From assembly GCA_000711775.1 (NCBI GenBank), contig ARYC01000316.1, forward strand, positions 62,001-126,000: a DNA stretch of 64,000 nt, read 5' to 3'. Position numbers and translations under genes: made by a program. This stretch comes from Oxytricha trifallax. Lineage: Eukaryota; Ciliophora; Spirotrichea; Sporadotrichida; Oxytrichidae. This document shows positions 37,530 through 53,700 of this stretch, one piece after another (the stretch's first letter is position 1; each line of letters begins with the position of its first letter). Under the pieces are notes generated by a model. That model did no database searches. It worked only from the letters and a program-made list of their open reading frames with translations, and was not told the DNA's origin.

Positions 37530-40500
37530 ATAAATATTTTTTCTACTCCATTATCAAATACTAATGCTAAGGATTATATTTTTGGGTGTCATGTAACGGA
37601 TACTACATAAACTACAAGATCATATGATTTTATTTTGAAAATCACTACTAAAAATGCCCACACCATATCAAGCACTTCTGTAGAATGAAATGCTGCTTGT
37701 AAAAAAACTTACACAAAATCTTTTATTGAAGATCTCTTATAAGTAAATATTGAAATTCAATGTTACTATTAGTTTCTTTCTTTATAGCGCTTTAATTATT
37801 ATAAATCATTAGCGAATGTATGTAATGATTAAGATGCCTTAACATACTAAATTAAAAGATGGAAGTGCTAATATTTATTCAAGTTTAAATGGGAATTTCC
37901 TCTTCTACTCAGAAACCTCTGTTTTCACTTTCAACTTCCTAATAAATTCAAATGTTGGAAAGCATATTATTACAATTATATATATGCTCATATGGTATTT
38001 CATGAATTAAACCTTATAAATAATATAAATCAATCAAATTTAGAGATAATTAAAAATTGTAAGTAAAATAATATTATAAATTAATATATTAATAGAAAAT
38101 TGGATTACTAATATAAACATGAAAATATACATTCTCTTGATAAACAAAACTATCTGGTGATTATTATTTAATGTAAGTTTTAATTTTAAAAATTTGAAGT
38201 GATACTCTTCTGCCTTATAATTAAAATTATTATAACTTGAAGTTCTCAATATTTTCAATATATTATAATTTATTAAATACTACAAAAATAAGCTAATGAT
38301 ATTTTGCGTAAGAATATTGTATTATCAATCACATATATAAATATAATAAAATTAAAATTAAATTTTACTGTGATTATAGACTTTTCACAGATACTAAATT
38401 TGAAATAGCTAATTAAATCAACTAGCTTATATTTTATCAAAGCTAAAATTCCGTATAATTTCCTTATATTTCATAATAAAATTTCTTTAGGCATAATTAA
38501 TATGCATATAAGCAATCCTTTGACTTTAAATTATTTTATATTTATATTTTTCCAATTTTAGAGACTTTTATTAATAGTAATATCTATTAAATCTCTAGCT
38601 TATAAGTGATAAATCGAAAACATGATATTTATTCAATCAACATCAATAGTTTTCAATTTTTTACTTAACTTAAAAATAAAATCTCATTTTATGAAATAAA
38701 TATCTTCTCTAATTTAAATTTCCTTAGAACCTAAAACCACATTAGATATAAGTCAGCAAATTTTTTTAATAAAAAATAAATATAAAGATTTAAATATTTG
38801 AACCATTCTAAGATAAGAAAATTTATTGTTAATTGATAAATTAAGTAGATCATAAAAAAGTATATCTTTTGTTTAATGGAAAATTTATAAAAGTAATAAA
38901 AGAAACCTATGCGTTAAGATAAAATTAATTTAAGAGTAAATCTCAAAATTAGTTAGGACAAGATGCTGTATAAACTACATTCAAGCTTCCAGCTTTCACC
39001 TTTAAATGTAAATTAAATGGATAAAATTTTTATATATATTAGAAATGAAAAATTTTGTAATTTCTCCAGTTCTAAAAATAGGCTACATAATTTCTAAGTC
39101 TGTTTCATTTGGTTAGTAAATATTATTGCTATACAACGTATCAACTCAGCTTTTTAACCTGGATTAATATTTAGTTACAATTTGTACTCTGGTTGGGATC
39201 CAGTTTTAACAAACAATGTTTTGAAAGCTTAAAAATGCTTGGATATAAAAGATGGAAGGTCCTTAAACCCTAAAAATCCAATTAGGTTTTGCTGCTGAAA
39301 TACCTGCTGTAACTGAAAATGTTTACTACACTGATAAATTAATAATTTCTAACACCAACAGGCAATAAATTGTGGTGATTCATTACTTTAAAATTAAGCT
39401 AACTCTTCACTAAATTGACTCTTATCTAAATTTATCAATTTTAACTGTATAATACTTTATTCCCAATCACCAATGATTACCTCAAATGACTTATTAGCTT
39501 TAGGTTCTATCGGAGTAGGAAATTAAGGCTGGATATCTAAATAACATTCTTATTTTTTTCCTTCGAAGACTATGAAGCATTAACTCTTTCTTGTATGCAA
39601 ACAACTATCTCTTCGTATATTGGTCTCAATTCAGTATATTCTGATAAATAAATTTCTTTAAAATTCCCTAATGACAACAATTTTGTTGGAGACTACATTT
39701 TCACTTGGACAGTAACAGACACTTGTTAATCTTCAAAAGACTATGAATTTATTTTGACAATATTGGCAATGTATCTCCCACTTATACAGTAATTATTGAG
39801 GATGCTTCAGTTGAAAAGTATCAATTATAAAATCTGAATCTAGTTGACTTGTGCTCTAATTAAGAATCTGATACAACTACTTACCACGTTAAAGTTAATG
39901 GCAATGTGATAAATGAAAAAATCTCAACTTAGATTAAAGTTTTTTTGAAATGCTAATTAATTTGTTTTCGACTTCCTAATTAAAGGCACTTAGGATATAA
40001 TACAGTTGTAATTTTATTAAAGACATAAATATAAATCATTTTTATTATAAACTAATTTTATTGATTTTAATTTTATAATTTATAGTCAAATTTAATGCTC
40101 CGATGATATAGTTGGAAATTTTATTCCAGATTCATTAAACTTAATTGGGAGAATAATTTTATTTAAATAAAATGATTATAGGTTTAAAATTGATTTTTTT
40201 AAATATCCCTTTTTCACTTCTAATGCTCAAATTTCTCTAACTGTGAAACAAAATCAATAAACTTAAATTACTTATAACGTGGCTAATCCTCTAGTCTAGA
40301 CCAAAGTGACTTTCAACTATGCAGTTTTTGCAGGTGCAGAGAGAACTTTTTTGCCTATACAGATATCAAAGCGTTTAAAACTTGGATCTCATTAGAGAGT
40401 GGAACAATGAATTTCTATGTTAAAATGGGACACAATCATAAAATCATAATTCTATGTAGAACTAAGCAGTATTATTTTTAAATATTAAATAACTTCAACG

Positions 40501-41765
40501 TACCACCTGTTTCATTCACAGAAACACCTAAGTACTACACAATCAGAGTGATGAGCATGAAAAATTAAGATTCACAAACAAATTATTTAGATTTAGTTGA
40601 AAGTTTGAAGCTAACTATGCTAAATTAATTATTAAATAATTGATTTTTAATTTACCTAAAATTTGTTTACTACCACTTACATCATAATTGATTTTCCAAT
40701 CATTAAATTAATTAAAGCTAAAATATATTACAGCTCCAAATATTTTATCAGCATCTTCCTAAACACTTGCTACCAACAGTGTTAGTGTAGCAATTTCAGC
40801 TAAATTCAGAAATTATTCTTCTCTTATTAAAATAGGCGATATATTTGCTCTAAGTTGCATAGTGACAACAACTAATGTTCCCTTGTTGATTCTAACAGCA
40901 TAACAAAATGGAGCTTATATTGTAAGTGAAACTTTACCGAAGTCAAATTCATACATTAAAGGTGACTACTTATAAAAGAGTTGTAATTTAATTAAATAGA
41001 TTCAAATTATTATACATCAACAGTCTTAAAATTATTATATTAACTTTATTGGTGTTTTTTCACAATATCATAAGAATAAAAAAATACCTGATATTCTTTT
41101 TGAATGTTTCTAATTTGTTTTAAATTTCTGACTTAATTAATTTTCTTAGAATCACAAAAACTAGACATTCACCTTTGTATAACAGATAGTCTAAATGGTG
41201 CATCAAAATTTTATCAATTCTATCTACCACTAAATCCAATTCAGACCTTACTATTGATGTTGTGCCATCTTATGCCAGAGTTTATAATAGTTTAGTTTCC
41301 TCTAAGGCATTTGCAAATATGTTTGAAGATGCAGCTGGAGACACTTTATCTTACACTGGCGGTTCACTTTCTTCAACTGCATACAAACTGATTTCACATA
41401 TAATGCACCCTCCTCTATATTCACTTTTAATTTTAAAAAAATATTAAACAGTGGAAGTCATGATTTAGATTTTCAGTACTAATAGTGTAAACGAAAGAAC
41501 CGTTTCACATTTTTATGCAATTGTTACTATTCCAAACTAGCCTGTAGAAACACTATAAGCCATAGTACCTATAGAAATAGATACATTTACATCAACATAT
41601 CCATTATATTTTCAATTATTCGAGTGATCCTGAAAGAAAACCAATTACTTAGGCACTTTTACAGACAAAGGTTAAAACTATCCAAATGCTATTAGTAAAA
41701 TTAACAACGGTTTATTTAAATATACAGCAAGTAGTATTTCGGGTTCATAATAGAATACTGAATTA
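37530..41765 (+). CDS. Repetitive cadherin-like (surface-type) protein, fragmented
   Basis: Repeated beta-sandwich-like segments occur along 4.2 kb in the same orientation. About 37530-37700 reads NTNAKDYIFGCHVTDTTQTT then SYDFILKIT. About 39665-39770 reads FVGDYIFTWTVTDTCQSSKD then YEFILTI, a clear second copy of the same unit. About 40220-40370 reads TYNVANPLVQTKVTFNYAVF. About 41260-41440 has FEDAAGDTLSYTGGSLS and TDFTYNAPSSIFTFNF, resembling dystroglycan-type cadherin-like repeats (GD-L-Y-tgsL ... FTF). Such large repeat proteins are common in spirotrichs. Many frame changes and AT-rich gaps (IESs or decay). No start, signal peptide or membrane anchor could be fixed. Confidence 0.5.
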
Positions 41766-44700
41766 AAATTTTCATGTTATATAATTTATTAGAATCTAGA
41801 ATCATTTTTAATATCTTCATTAAATTATAAAATTATATTTTTTTAAATAATTTTCAAAAATCATACTCAACATGATATCTGAATTCATCCTAATTATTAT
41901 TCTGGGATATCAGATTATCTGTAATTCATAATAATTTATAATTTTTAAAATTAAAGAATAACTGAACCTAAGCGTAGGCCCTAATTCTAAGAGTAATTTA
42001 TAGAGGTATTGCTACTTATTAGATTTGAGAAGAATTATTGTTTTTTCGTACTACTATCTGTTCCAGTGCAAGAAGAGCCCTATAGATTTTAGAATTTATT
42101 ATGAAATTGAAGAATTTTAGTGATCTAATCGGGATTATGGAATTAAGCGAATTATTTTTGAACTGTAACTCCTAATGATTACTTGCTATTGTAAAAAATA
42201 GGAGCTTAAACTGGTTGCTACTATTCCTTTTTTTAGTGAGATTGATTGAGCATGATTTGCTAAGAGCTGTTCAAATTTCTTTATTAAGTCTCGTCAAAAT
42301 TGTTCGCGCTTTCCGATGACATGAAATCAGATATATCATTTAAGAAGATATGTTAAGTTAACCTCTAAGCTGTTAATATTAGATTTAATGATTTTTCATA
42401 TAATGATTATTTGTGTTATTAAAGCAGCCAGTTAGTAATCAAGATAATAGCCATTGAACAGAGCTTTCAAAGAATTTCTTCTCTAGTTAAGAACATTTTA
42501 CTTGAATAGTTCCTCTGCTTGATTCTTTCCAATCTTCATTTATATTTTTCTAATCGAAATTATCAATATTAGGGAAGGATGAATGCAATTTTAAATCTCA
42601 TAACCAAGAGATCTTGACAAGAATAATCCTTGCGGCTTTCAAAGACAATTTTTTAGGTACTTCGTGAATCTTATTTTATATTTTATAGAAAGTATATGAC
42701 CTATTTGCCTTTTCTAGTTTTTTCTAATATAAGGCCTCTATGAAATAATAAGATATATTTAAAAAAATTAATCTCCCAAGCATGCAAACGAATTCTATAA
42801 CTCCTAATGCAAAATAATCAACAGGCACTCCATAATATTGCATGCACATAAACTCGGGATCAAATTAAAATAAAAGAAGATTAATTTTATCTCTCTAACA
42901 AGGTTTTTCTGATGTTTCTTCTGAATTTAAAGGAATCCATACTATTGCAAAACCGAAATCAGTGTTTTTTTCGCTGATACTTATATCAATTTATGAACAT
43001 AATTTTTTTCCAAAAGCAAAAGGAAAAAATGAATTAAAAAAGCCAATTAGATAACACAAGTTCTTATTAAAAGTTTCATATTTGAGATATTGGATATAAG
43101 CTTATCCTTATCACTAAGTCCAAATTTTGTGGCTTAATGTCGAACTATGAATGATATTACTATTGTGAACATACCAAAATCCAGCAGCCAAAAATATTAT
43201 GAAGAACTCTAAAATTTATCAGTAAATTCGTATTTATTAGTAATTATTATTACTTTTAGCTCATTTGTATATTCCTATGAAAAATGTCTAAGTTTGTAAA
43301 AATGATATTTTAAATAACCTCATTTAAAAATATTTATTTCTAAAGTATAAAATTATATCTATCATGAAAAGCGTAGTAAAGAATTTTTTTAAAGAAAATA
43401 AAATATTATAAACTTCATACATTTTTTATAAATAAAAGCTTTTAATAATTTTTCAATATAATTAACACAGTTTTTAAGCATAATAACTTTTATTGTAATT
43501 GATTATATAAATTGAGTTTTTAATTAACTTTACATATTGACTATAAAAGGGTTGTGGAGCTGTGTCATTATCCCTCATTAATAACAACAGACTTAAATTA
43601 ATATTTTAGTAATAATTCTAGCTTTTGATATCTTCTTCATATTATATTGTTATTTTGATTTTTTCTCTCAACTTTGCAAACTTTTGCAAAGCATCTGATG
43701 GAATACAAAAAACTAAATTTCGCTTTAGTTAAAGCTATTAAAGTAGGTTAGTAAGGGAGAGTAAGAGGTAATTTTATAGATAAATTAACATGTTCGTTCT
43801 CAGATTCTTATTTGAAGTGACTATTTCCCATTTTATAGTTTATTAGGGATAGCAAAGTAAAATTAATCATAATAAAGACTAAATATATAAATACTCCATT
43901 TTAAATCAGTTTATCTTGCAAGGTGTGATTAATTATTAAGTGACTTAATAAATAAAAATATGTTTCTTTGATTAGTTAGTTCGATTTTTAAAAATCAAGA
44001 TCTGATAAAAAAAATTTCAATAGACACAATTTATTTTTTATTTAACAAGTCTTCATTGAAATTGTAATATAATGTTAGAATTAATCTTCTTAAATTTAAG
44101 AGAAACAAAAATAAGAATGAGATTATTTTCTAATAAAATTCAATAAAGCTTAAAAAGATTTATTAATTCATTTTTCAATTCTAGACTTTCTTTATTGAAA
44201 TCCATGTATAAAATATATGCATTTTTCTTTGACTTTGAATCAAAAATAATAGTAAAATTATTTCAATTGTTTAATATGGTTTAGTCAGTTTTTAATTTTT
44301 GAGTTTAAACATAATATGCAACATGTATCAAAAATAATTGCGCTATCTGACTGCCTTAAAATTTACCGATTCCCAATAAATGCATAATATCTATATTGAA
44401 TGCTGAATATTTATGAAACTTAATTGATATATGATATTTAATCATAAATATATGTTTCTTAAGAATAAATGATATAAATATTTTATATTCCATGTAAAAT
44501 AGTATGTCCTTTTTCTGCATCTTTTCTGAAATAGTCGTAGTCTTCACAAGAGCATAAAGGATTCTAAATTTTTAAATTAACTGCATAAATCCAAGCTTAT
44601 ACTGTGGATATGATTTTCCTTGATCTGCTGACTTTACATAATTATCATTAGCTAAAGAGTATTTATATTTAATTTTTCAATACTTGGATTGGAGTACAAG

Positions 44701-47700
44701 GTCAGTTTAAAGTAATCAAGATATGTATAATAAACATAACCTCATGATTTTAAGCTTACGAATTATTCCCAGCTCTGACGAAATATTAAATTGCTATTTC
44801 AACATTTAATTGCGTAACGAAGCCTATTAAAATAATTGAAAAATATAAAATAATTACTATTAAAATAATAATTTAACTATTAAATTAGAAACACAGAATG
44901 GGTATACTGAGCAAAACATAACGAGAAATCATCTAAGGAGATGTCGAAAATAACGAATACAAACACTTAGTACTATACACGATTGATATAATCAAACAAA
45001 ACTAAGAACAATAGGGACTCCACATACTTGAAATACTAACGTTCTTAGCCAGAAAACTCATAAGAAAAGGCTTCTCGATAGTCAACTAATTCCAGATATA
45101 CCTTACAAGTATACATTTTGACAAAGAAAACAACACCGAGATAATACAACTGTGGACGCAACAACTCTTTGAGATGTTGAGACTTGCTTCAATTAACAAT
45201 AAATTCATAAAACCCCAACACACACCAACAAAACCCCGTGTACACCTCGAAAGAATCTAATCTACAAACTCTGAACAACCACCAGCTCCAGCAGACCATG
45301 CCGCAAAGGGAATAAACACCTACTCGGAACTAGATTGTAACAAATCCTAGGTAGTGTATGGAGATAGCATCCACACCAGAGGAAACAAATAAATTATAAC
45401 AATAAAGGTAATCTATTCAGACAACGAAGAAGACTGGAGTTCCGTGTAGGAGAAACAAAGATACGACGACAACCAAAACGACTGTTCTTACATTGACTAC
45501 ACTAGCCAACATACCTACTACCCAGAGTCAGAAGATTAAGAAGAAAGAAAATCCATGAATCACTCCATGACGCACTCAGTCTAATAAGTACATTTAACCA
45601 ATGACGTCAAATACGTCACAGAAGAAAATTAGTACTAAATAGGAAATTAAACACGTATAATAAATTAAGGTTTAGTAAAAAATATGGATCCAGATATTAA
45701 TGAGACAATAAATTATTATAATTTATATTAATTATAAACAGACATGCAGTCCATAACCAAAGCACAACTTCAAGATAGATTTGATACTAGAGAATCATGT
45801 ATTTCCATTTGGATTACAACAATTTATAGTGGCTCATATAATGCCATTAATAGATTTCCATAAGCAATAACATCAATCTACGACAACATAGATAAAGAAC
45901 GAATGCTAGAAATGGTTAACACGAACAAAGGCCATCTACCCTAACACATTAAATCTAAAACCAACTCAGCAATGGAAACTCCAGATGAATTAAAAGGCTT
46001 CATAAGACTTTTCAACATTGACATCCTTAAAAACGTCACAGTAGTGAAAAATGCTGCCTATCAATCAGTCCAGACTACTTCTCTCATCTTAATAAGATAG
46101 AGATCTATGTGAAATGCTTACAAAAACAAGCCTACTTCCTAAAAAGTGACTTAATTTAACTAATCACCACCAGATGCAAAAAACAAATAGCACACAAAGA
46201 CCTAAAATTCTCAGTTAATGTCAAACACTTCGATACACAATTTAAATTCAAAGACAAAGATCTTGGAGATCATGTCCAAATCATCAACCAAAAGAGAGGA
46301 AAGAAAGGAAGACCAAGAAAGAGAAAGACAAACAGTGGAAAAGGAAAAGGAAGAAGAAGAGGCAGAAGATGAAGACTCAGTATACCAGGAGTGACTCTCC
46401 AAAAAACTAATAGGGCTTGTCCCTTATAAAGCTCTTTAGTTTTTTAAGATCGGGGGTCCCCAGAGTCCTCAATGTGATCACATTATTATTATTATTACTA
46501 TTAAAATACTTAAAATCCATATAATAATATGAATTTAAGTCAATTGTAAGTGCTTTTTTAAATGCATTCTTGGCTTGCTCAAAATCTCTCTTGACTCGCT
46601 TCAATCCATGAACATACTAATAACTAGAACAGATAGAACTTCCACATTTCCATATTAACCTTTTAAATCAAGAAGATCTATGAAATTGTTATCGTACATT
46701 TGATCTGATAGTTATACTAAATCTTATAACAAGTGTGGCAATCCATGTGATTACTGCACATGTTCAATTGAGTTTAGTGCTGCTTCTTCATTACAAAATG
46801 CACTAGTCTTGCATCTCTTAGGTGTTCATAGTAATCATCATAAGTTTTTTAATTTAAAGGACTAAAATCTGACAACTCTGTGTCTTTGTTTTTCACCATA
46901 CAATGAATCCTGCATAGTACTCATGTATAGATGTATCAAACTTTTACTTCCCAATTCTTGCTTGAAACAAAATACAGTGAAATTGATGTTTTTAATTCCT
47001 TAAATTAGCTCTTGATTTATATCACTTAAATAATCAAAGAAATGGTTCTGACTATCCTCCCTGACTTTTAGCTAATGAATTACTTAACTATTTGGTATGA
47101 TTCTATTTTTTTACATAATACCTAATAAAAGATATTGTTTCATTTTGACCAAAGTGCGCAGCAGTGTAGAAATTTAAAATGCTTTTCTAAGTTTTTATCC
47201 CTCATAACCAAATCCTAGAAAAAATTACAATTTTAAACTTATCACCTGCAAAATACTTTTCCCCTTAAAAAATACATATCATTTAAGACTTGATTTTTAT
47301 ATTAACTTCAAATACCATTTAAATTGAAATAGTTATAATTGCAGATAAATTAAATAAATATATAGAAGCCATTCCAAAATGATGAACCAATCCTAATAAA
47401 ATACTATTTTTCTGTGAATCCTTGTATTATCAAACTAAAAGTTTTTAGAGTTCTATATCTTTATCATGTGATTGATTATTGTAGGAATACATTTGAAATG
47501 GGAATATTATAATTAATTAAATAAATATGATTAGAAATTAGTGGCAGTTAAAGTTGGCCAATTTAAACGATCTTGGGCTCATTCGATAGAGAATTTAAAA
47601 TTAGCTGGACTTTATTATTGGCGGTACTATTTTATCTCATCCCTGGAGCGAGATAACTTGACTTTAATGTGAGGGTATAATTTAATGAATTTAGAGGTGT

Positions 47701-50700
47701 TTAATTAAAGTCGAGTTATCTCGCTCCAGGGATGAGATAAAATAGTACCGCCAATAGTAAAGTCCAGCTAATTTTAAATTCTCTATCGAATGAGCCCAAG
47801 ATCGTTTAAATTGGCCAACTTTAACTGCCACTAATTTCTAATCATATTTATTTAATTAATTATAATATTCCCATTTCGAATGTATTCCTACAATACATGA
47901 TATTCTATAAATTAAAACTTATTGATGAATATAAAACTTCTTATTATGACTTAAAACTACCACTATTATTTATGATTTACTACACATAGTAATAAAAGTC
48001 TACAAGTATAAGTTGGGATTAATCCTCCGTTTCGTTTTTATAACAATATGTTATTCTTATCAAATAAAATTGTTGCATTGAGCATTTGCTAAACCTTTCT
48101 CAACTAGCGCCATGTATATAGATGCTACTTCTTAATATCTTTTCTAGTCAAAAGTCAAAGATTAGACAGATTTTTTTAATAAATAAACTCTAATAAATGT
48201 ATATTATAATAGGATTAAGATATACTATACAAATATTAAAGAACAATAATCATAAAATTTTTTTTTAATAAAAGTAATCAAGTATATTTAATTTATTTAT
48301 ATTTTCTATAGTAGTTAGCTATTAAATGAAAATAGATAAAAAATCAAATATTGTAAAATTAAATATTCATTAAATAAATTTATAAACATTAAGAATATAT
48401 TGAATTTGAAATAAAATTGAATTTCTTAGAAACAATATAAAAGTTAGGGACCATTTAAATTACAATATAAATTTGTTGATGAATATGAAACACAATATAA
48501 ATAATGAGCAAAGGTCAAGAAATTTAACCATAATAAACTGTAAAATTATTACCAACAAGTAAGATTAATTAAATACTATTAAATAATAGATTTACCTTTT
48601 CTTCTTATCAAATTTTAAATAATTATTTATGTAATGTTTAAGTATGATTAATGTTCAAAACCATTTTGATATTAATTTCATATAAGAAACTATTATAAAG
48701 AATTAGATAGAATAATAAAATACTGAATTTAATCGCAGACTTTTGAGAGCAGCTTATTAAGTTTATTTCTGATCTTATTTTAAATGAAAATGGTAGATAT
48801 TCCAAGAATAGATATCAAAAAATTACTAATAAAGCCAAAGTTATAAGATCATCTCAAGAAAAGAAGATGAGTATGCAGTGAGTTTAGAATGAAAAGAAAG
48901 TCTGAAATGAATAAAAAACAACTTTTTATAAAATTTCTAAATATTTATATTCGATCTTGTTTTTTATAAGGTTCATGAAGGCGAGAGCTCTAATGACATC
49001 TCGATGGAAAGAGAACTTTAAATTAAGCTCCCTTATAAGTTTCAACGCGAAAATGCAAGTTAAAATGGAGTTCTTCCTTGCAATGCTCGACTATTCATAA
49101 TTCAACCTTATTCAAAGCAACTTCATGAATAGAATTTTAATTCTTTTGTACTTGAGAATTTGGATTATCATATACAAAAATACTTTATCGATAGAAAAAA
49201 ATCTTGAATGCCTCTTAGCCTTTAATGTTGTCAACTTAAATGTCTCAACCTCAGTTTATCTCAGAATTCAGAATCATAGAAAGATTTTCAGCTTTTTTGA
49301 ATTTTTTTAAAACTATTGAAGCTAATCATCAAGCTGCTGAAAAAGCCCATGATATCTTATATGAATTATTTTGAGTATTGCTAAACTTTTCTTCTGATTA
49401 AATAGAATCAAGTGTTTTTAATAGATCACAGATCCTTAATATGAGATTCATGACCTTTCAACCTACCTTTTAAAGATTACTTTTCATGATATCAAGTACT
49501 AAATAATAGTTTCCAAATTTTACACCAAACTCTCATGATTATAACTTATTTTAATAGTAATATCACTTGTTAAAGTACAACATACTTTGAATAATATCGA
49601 ATCTCTTTGTAGAAAGAAACATGATGCTATCTCTAAAAATTATTAACAAAACTTAACTGCTTGATTATTTGGGTGATCTTAATATTTAGCTGAATGGAAA
49701 TAATAGAATTAAGAATATTTGAACATTAGTATGCTGCAATATCATTCGCTTCCAAGAAATCAAACATATGATCAGATTTAAGTTGATATAAGAGTACTTT
49801 TAACCCTAACAGAGAATTTAATTGGGGTTATTATATGTTTAAGAATTAAATTTTTAAATATAATTAACCATAATTGAAAGTTGTTTTTTTTTATTTAACG
49901 TAAGCATTTTAAATAAAATCTCCAATAAGTCAATATTAAAATTAATATGACTAATTAATTAATGTTTTCAATACTCAATAAATATTATCTTTAAAAAATA
50001 ATTAATAAAATTCACCTCTATACAAGAGAATCTAGAGAGTGAAGGAGCCTAAAGAAGGAAAAATTAGATGGCAACAGATATTATTAATTGTTTAATTGAT
50101 ATTCTTCAGTATGATACCTTTCACTTTGAGTAGATCATAATATTTGATATTATATACTTCCATATCACCTTAATATGGATTTTTAAAAAGTTAAACTAAA
50201 TTAAAAGTTTTTAAAAATTCATAGAATATTTATTTTAAATGCAAAATATTTTTAAGCAAGAAATTTGAAACTATTAAACAAGGTTGTAAGCTTTTCGGAC
50301 AATTAATGTCATAAACAAAAGTTGAAGTGCTATTTATATGTGAAATTCCCCGATATTTACAAGTTTATAGTTTAATACATTTTAAGCATTTATCTGAGTC
50401 TAAATGGTTAGAACTTCACAGAGGTCATTACAGAAATAACAATGAGAAAGATTATTTTAAAAGAAGTTTTGTGGGGTTTGCTAAATGCAACTGCATTATC
50501 AACATTCATTTAGAAAACCTTTTGTAAGATATTTATCTGAAAGTGAATTGAAGATAGGTAAGAATGCGAGCGAAAAATAAAATAATATTTTTTCTGAATC
50601 TATGTATTTTCAGACTAATTTAGTTTAAAATTGCACAAAAACCTAAATTAGGCAATTAATATATAGAGATATATTACTGATATTAATCAGATGTAGAGTC

Positions 50701-53700
50701 TAATTAAATGGAAAAAGCCTTTTTAAAAAATAATTAAGAAATCGTTGGAAGATAATTGGAGTCGATAGGAAAACAGGTTTGTAACGAGAGGCTTTTATTC
50801 GAGATTTCTTTTAAGTATCTGGTGGTTCTAACTTCTTTTATAGATAATTTTGATTGTCAAATCATTATTTGATGTAATTTAATTTAAATCTTTGAGCTGT
50901 ACATAATGGTTTAAGACTTGAATGACATGCATTTTACTAACAATTATATACTTTAAGACGATATTTTATAACAGCAATATCAAAATGACATTAATATCTA
51001 TGACGATTAGAGAGCGCCACACTAGCAAGGAGAATATAATGAACAGATAAATTATGAATTTGGGCCTAAGTATGGCGGAGAGCAATATGCTATGGCCTTT
51101 TTTTATGAGCATGATTAACGGATTCAATATCTAAAAGAAATTAAATGATAGATAGATAAATCAGTTTTATGTATAATATATGCAGTATTCAACACAAATC
51201 AAACTTAAAATATGTCAAAATAACAATAGTTTTAGAAGTATCTTTGTAATAATTATTCATTTTACTTATTGTAATAATTTGAATTTAGCATTCATATTAA
51301 GCATTCTCTAATAAAATATTTACTTTTGAAATATATAAATTTAGATGTTACTTTGAGGCCTATGTTAGGAAGACCTGACAAACATTTTGAATAAGTTTTG
51401 AAATTAACTTAATTATTCCTCAAAAAATAAAACGATTACTTTATAGCAATCCAATTATTTTTATTTATAAATATTATGATGAATTTATTTTTCTAATCTT
51501 ACTATTTGAGTATAAATACGAAGGAGAAAGAACCTAGATTCATTTCGATGTGCAAAAAGTGATGATGCACAGAACAAATTTCGAGACCTAAAATTAGAAA
51601 TTTAGAAGATTATATGATCTCCTAACAATATATTTTTTAGAGGAAAAGTCAAAGTAACATAGATAGATGCATATTAGACGGGGAAGTTGTCTATACAGAC
51701 AATAAAACTAACAAGTACTTGCCCTTTTAAAACATCTTATACACTTTATAAATGAAAATTGAGAATCTCTAGCGTAAATTTAAGTATTAATTATTAATTT
51801 ACTACTATTATTTTAATTGAAAAACATGGAATTCTAAATTATTAAATTGAAGTTGATCAGTATTAGAAAATATTTACACAACTTTGTGTTGTTCTATTTA
51901 TTTGATGTATTTCCTTTGAATAAAAAAGATTGTATAAGTGAGAACATTCTAGCAAGAAAAGAAATTCTTAAGGAGACTTTCAGTGACTAGCCTAATTTAA
52001 TATTACTCGGATAATATCATGTTTTAAGTCTAGATGAACCTCTTCTTGAAAGATAATAATATATTATTCAACCTCCAAAGTAAAAGAAGTCAAAATTCAA
52101 CAAAACAAACTAGAGTAAACATAAAAGAATTATAATAAAACTAACAATTATATAAAAAAATCCACATTTACTAATAATTATGCTAAAAGTTAACGAATTA
52201 TTGATTTAATCGCTAAATTATAACTAAGAGGGCTTAATTTTCTACCAACAATAATATATATCAAGACAGTTCGGGTAAAAATGTCATTGTAGTGAGTTAA
52301 ATTTAAAAACAAACTGAATCACAATAAAGGGGTGATGTGAGATACTCTAGATTCAATTCAAATTAGAGCATTTTATGGTCTTGGTTAAAGGACAGAGACA
52401 TTTGGGACATTGTTTAAATATTTCTAAATATTATTATTAAAATCATTTTTATTCATTATATTTACAATAAAAATGATGAGCATATCTAATTGGGGCATGC
52501 TATAGAGAATACAGAAATATCAAATCAGTTTGCAAATTAGATACAGTATTAAAAGATGGTTACTTAAAGTTATTTTAAGAAAAAAAGTGAACCCCTCTAG
52601 ATGGGAAAGAAAAATCCTTCTTCCCTTATATTGAGTTCCATTGTAAAACCTGACTATTGGATTAATCCTAAATATTTTTGGGAACTGATTATGTTTGATT
52701 TATAATTTAAACACTAAAATTGAATTATCAATTTTCATTGCTATTTCTTTTTAATTCTTATAATAATTCTTATTGAATAAAATATATAAAATTGGGAGAG
52801 GCACTTTGAAAGATATGAACGATATGATATTGTTGGTTTATCTTTCACGTTCCCTAAATTTATTCATAAAAGACTACACAAGGAAATTAAGTTAGAAATT
52901 ATAAAAGACAAAAATAATAATTTTGTAATTATTTGCATATAAATTAATAAAATTCAAATAAATTTTGATTAATTTATAAAAAATAAATAAGAATCATTTT
53001 TATGTTAAAGAGATAGGTAGGGAAGTCCGGAAAATACTGAGAATGTTTAAAATGTACATTAAATTTATGCATAAAATAAAAGTTAATAATTCTAAATGAA
53101 TATTTAAGCTCATAAACCAAATTATATATAATAAATTTTGTATTCTTTTCATTCTAATAATTTAGTATTATTTCTATTATAATTGAAACAAATTCAAATA
53201 TTTCTTGCTGAGATAGAAATGATCTTAAATACCATTGTAAGAAAGTATAAGTATAAAAATTAAGAAATTAAATGTTTTGTTTGAATTAATAATATTAATT
53301 CCAGCCATCCATACATAGCTAATACAACTATAATTTTAAACATTGACATTTTTGCTATTTATGAGATAGCTGATCACTATAAAAACTATCTAAGAACTAT
53401 TAATTTTCTTGATTTTTTACTTAAATCTAGTTTAGCGCAAAAATAAATACTTTTAAGTGTAATTTAGCATTAATTAAGGAAATTTTTTCCTATTGTATTA
53501 ATTTATCATAATTTCTTAGTTAGTTAGTCATATATTTTTATAAAAACTATGAGTTTATAAAGAAATTAAATAAAAATACATTATCATCTAGTAAATATTG
53601 CTTTGAGATCAATTAAATAAATTAAAATAAAAATTGAATTTGTAAAACATTCGAATTCTCGTATTTTAAAGAGTCAACTAAATTCTCAATAGAACTTCAT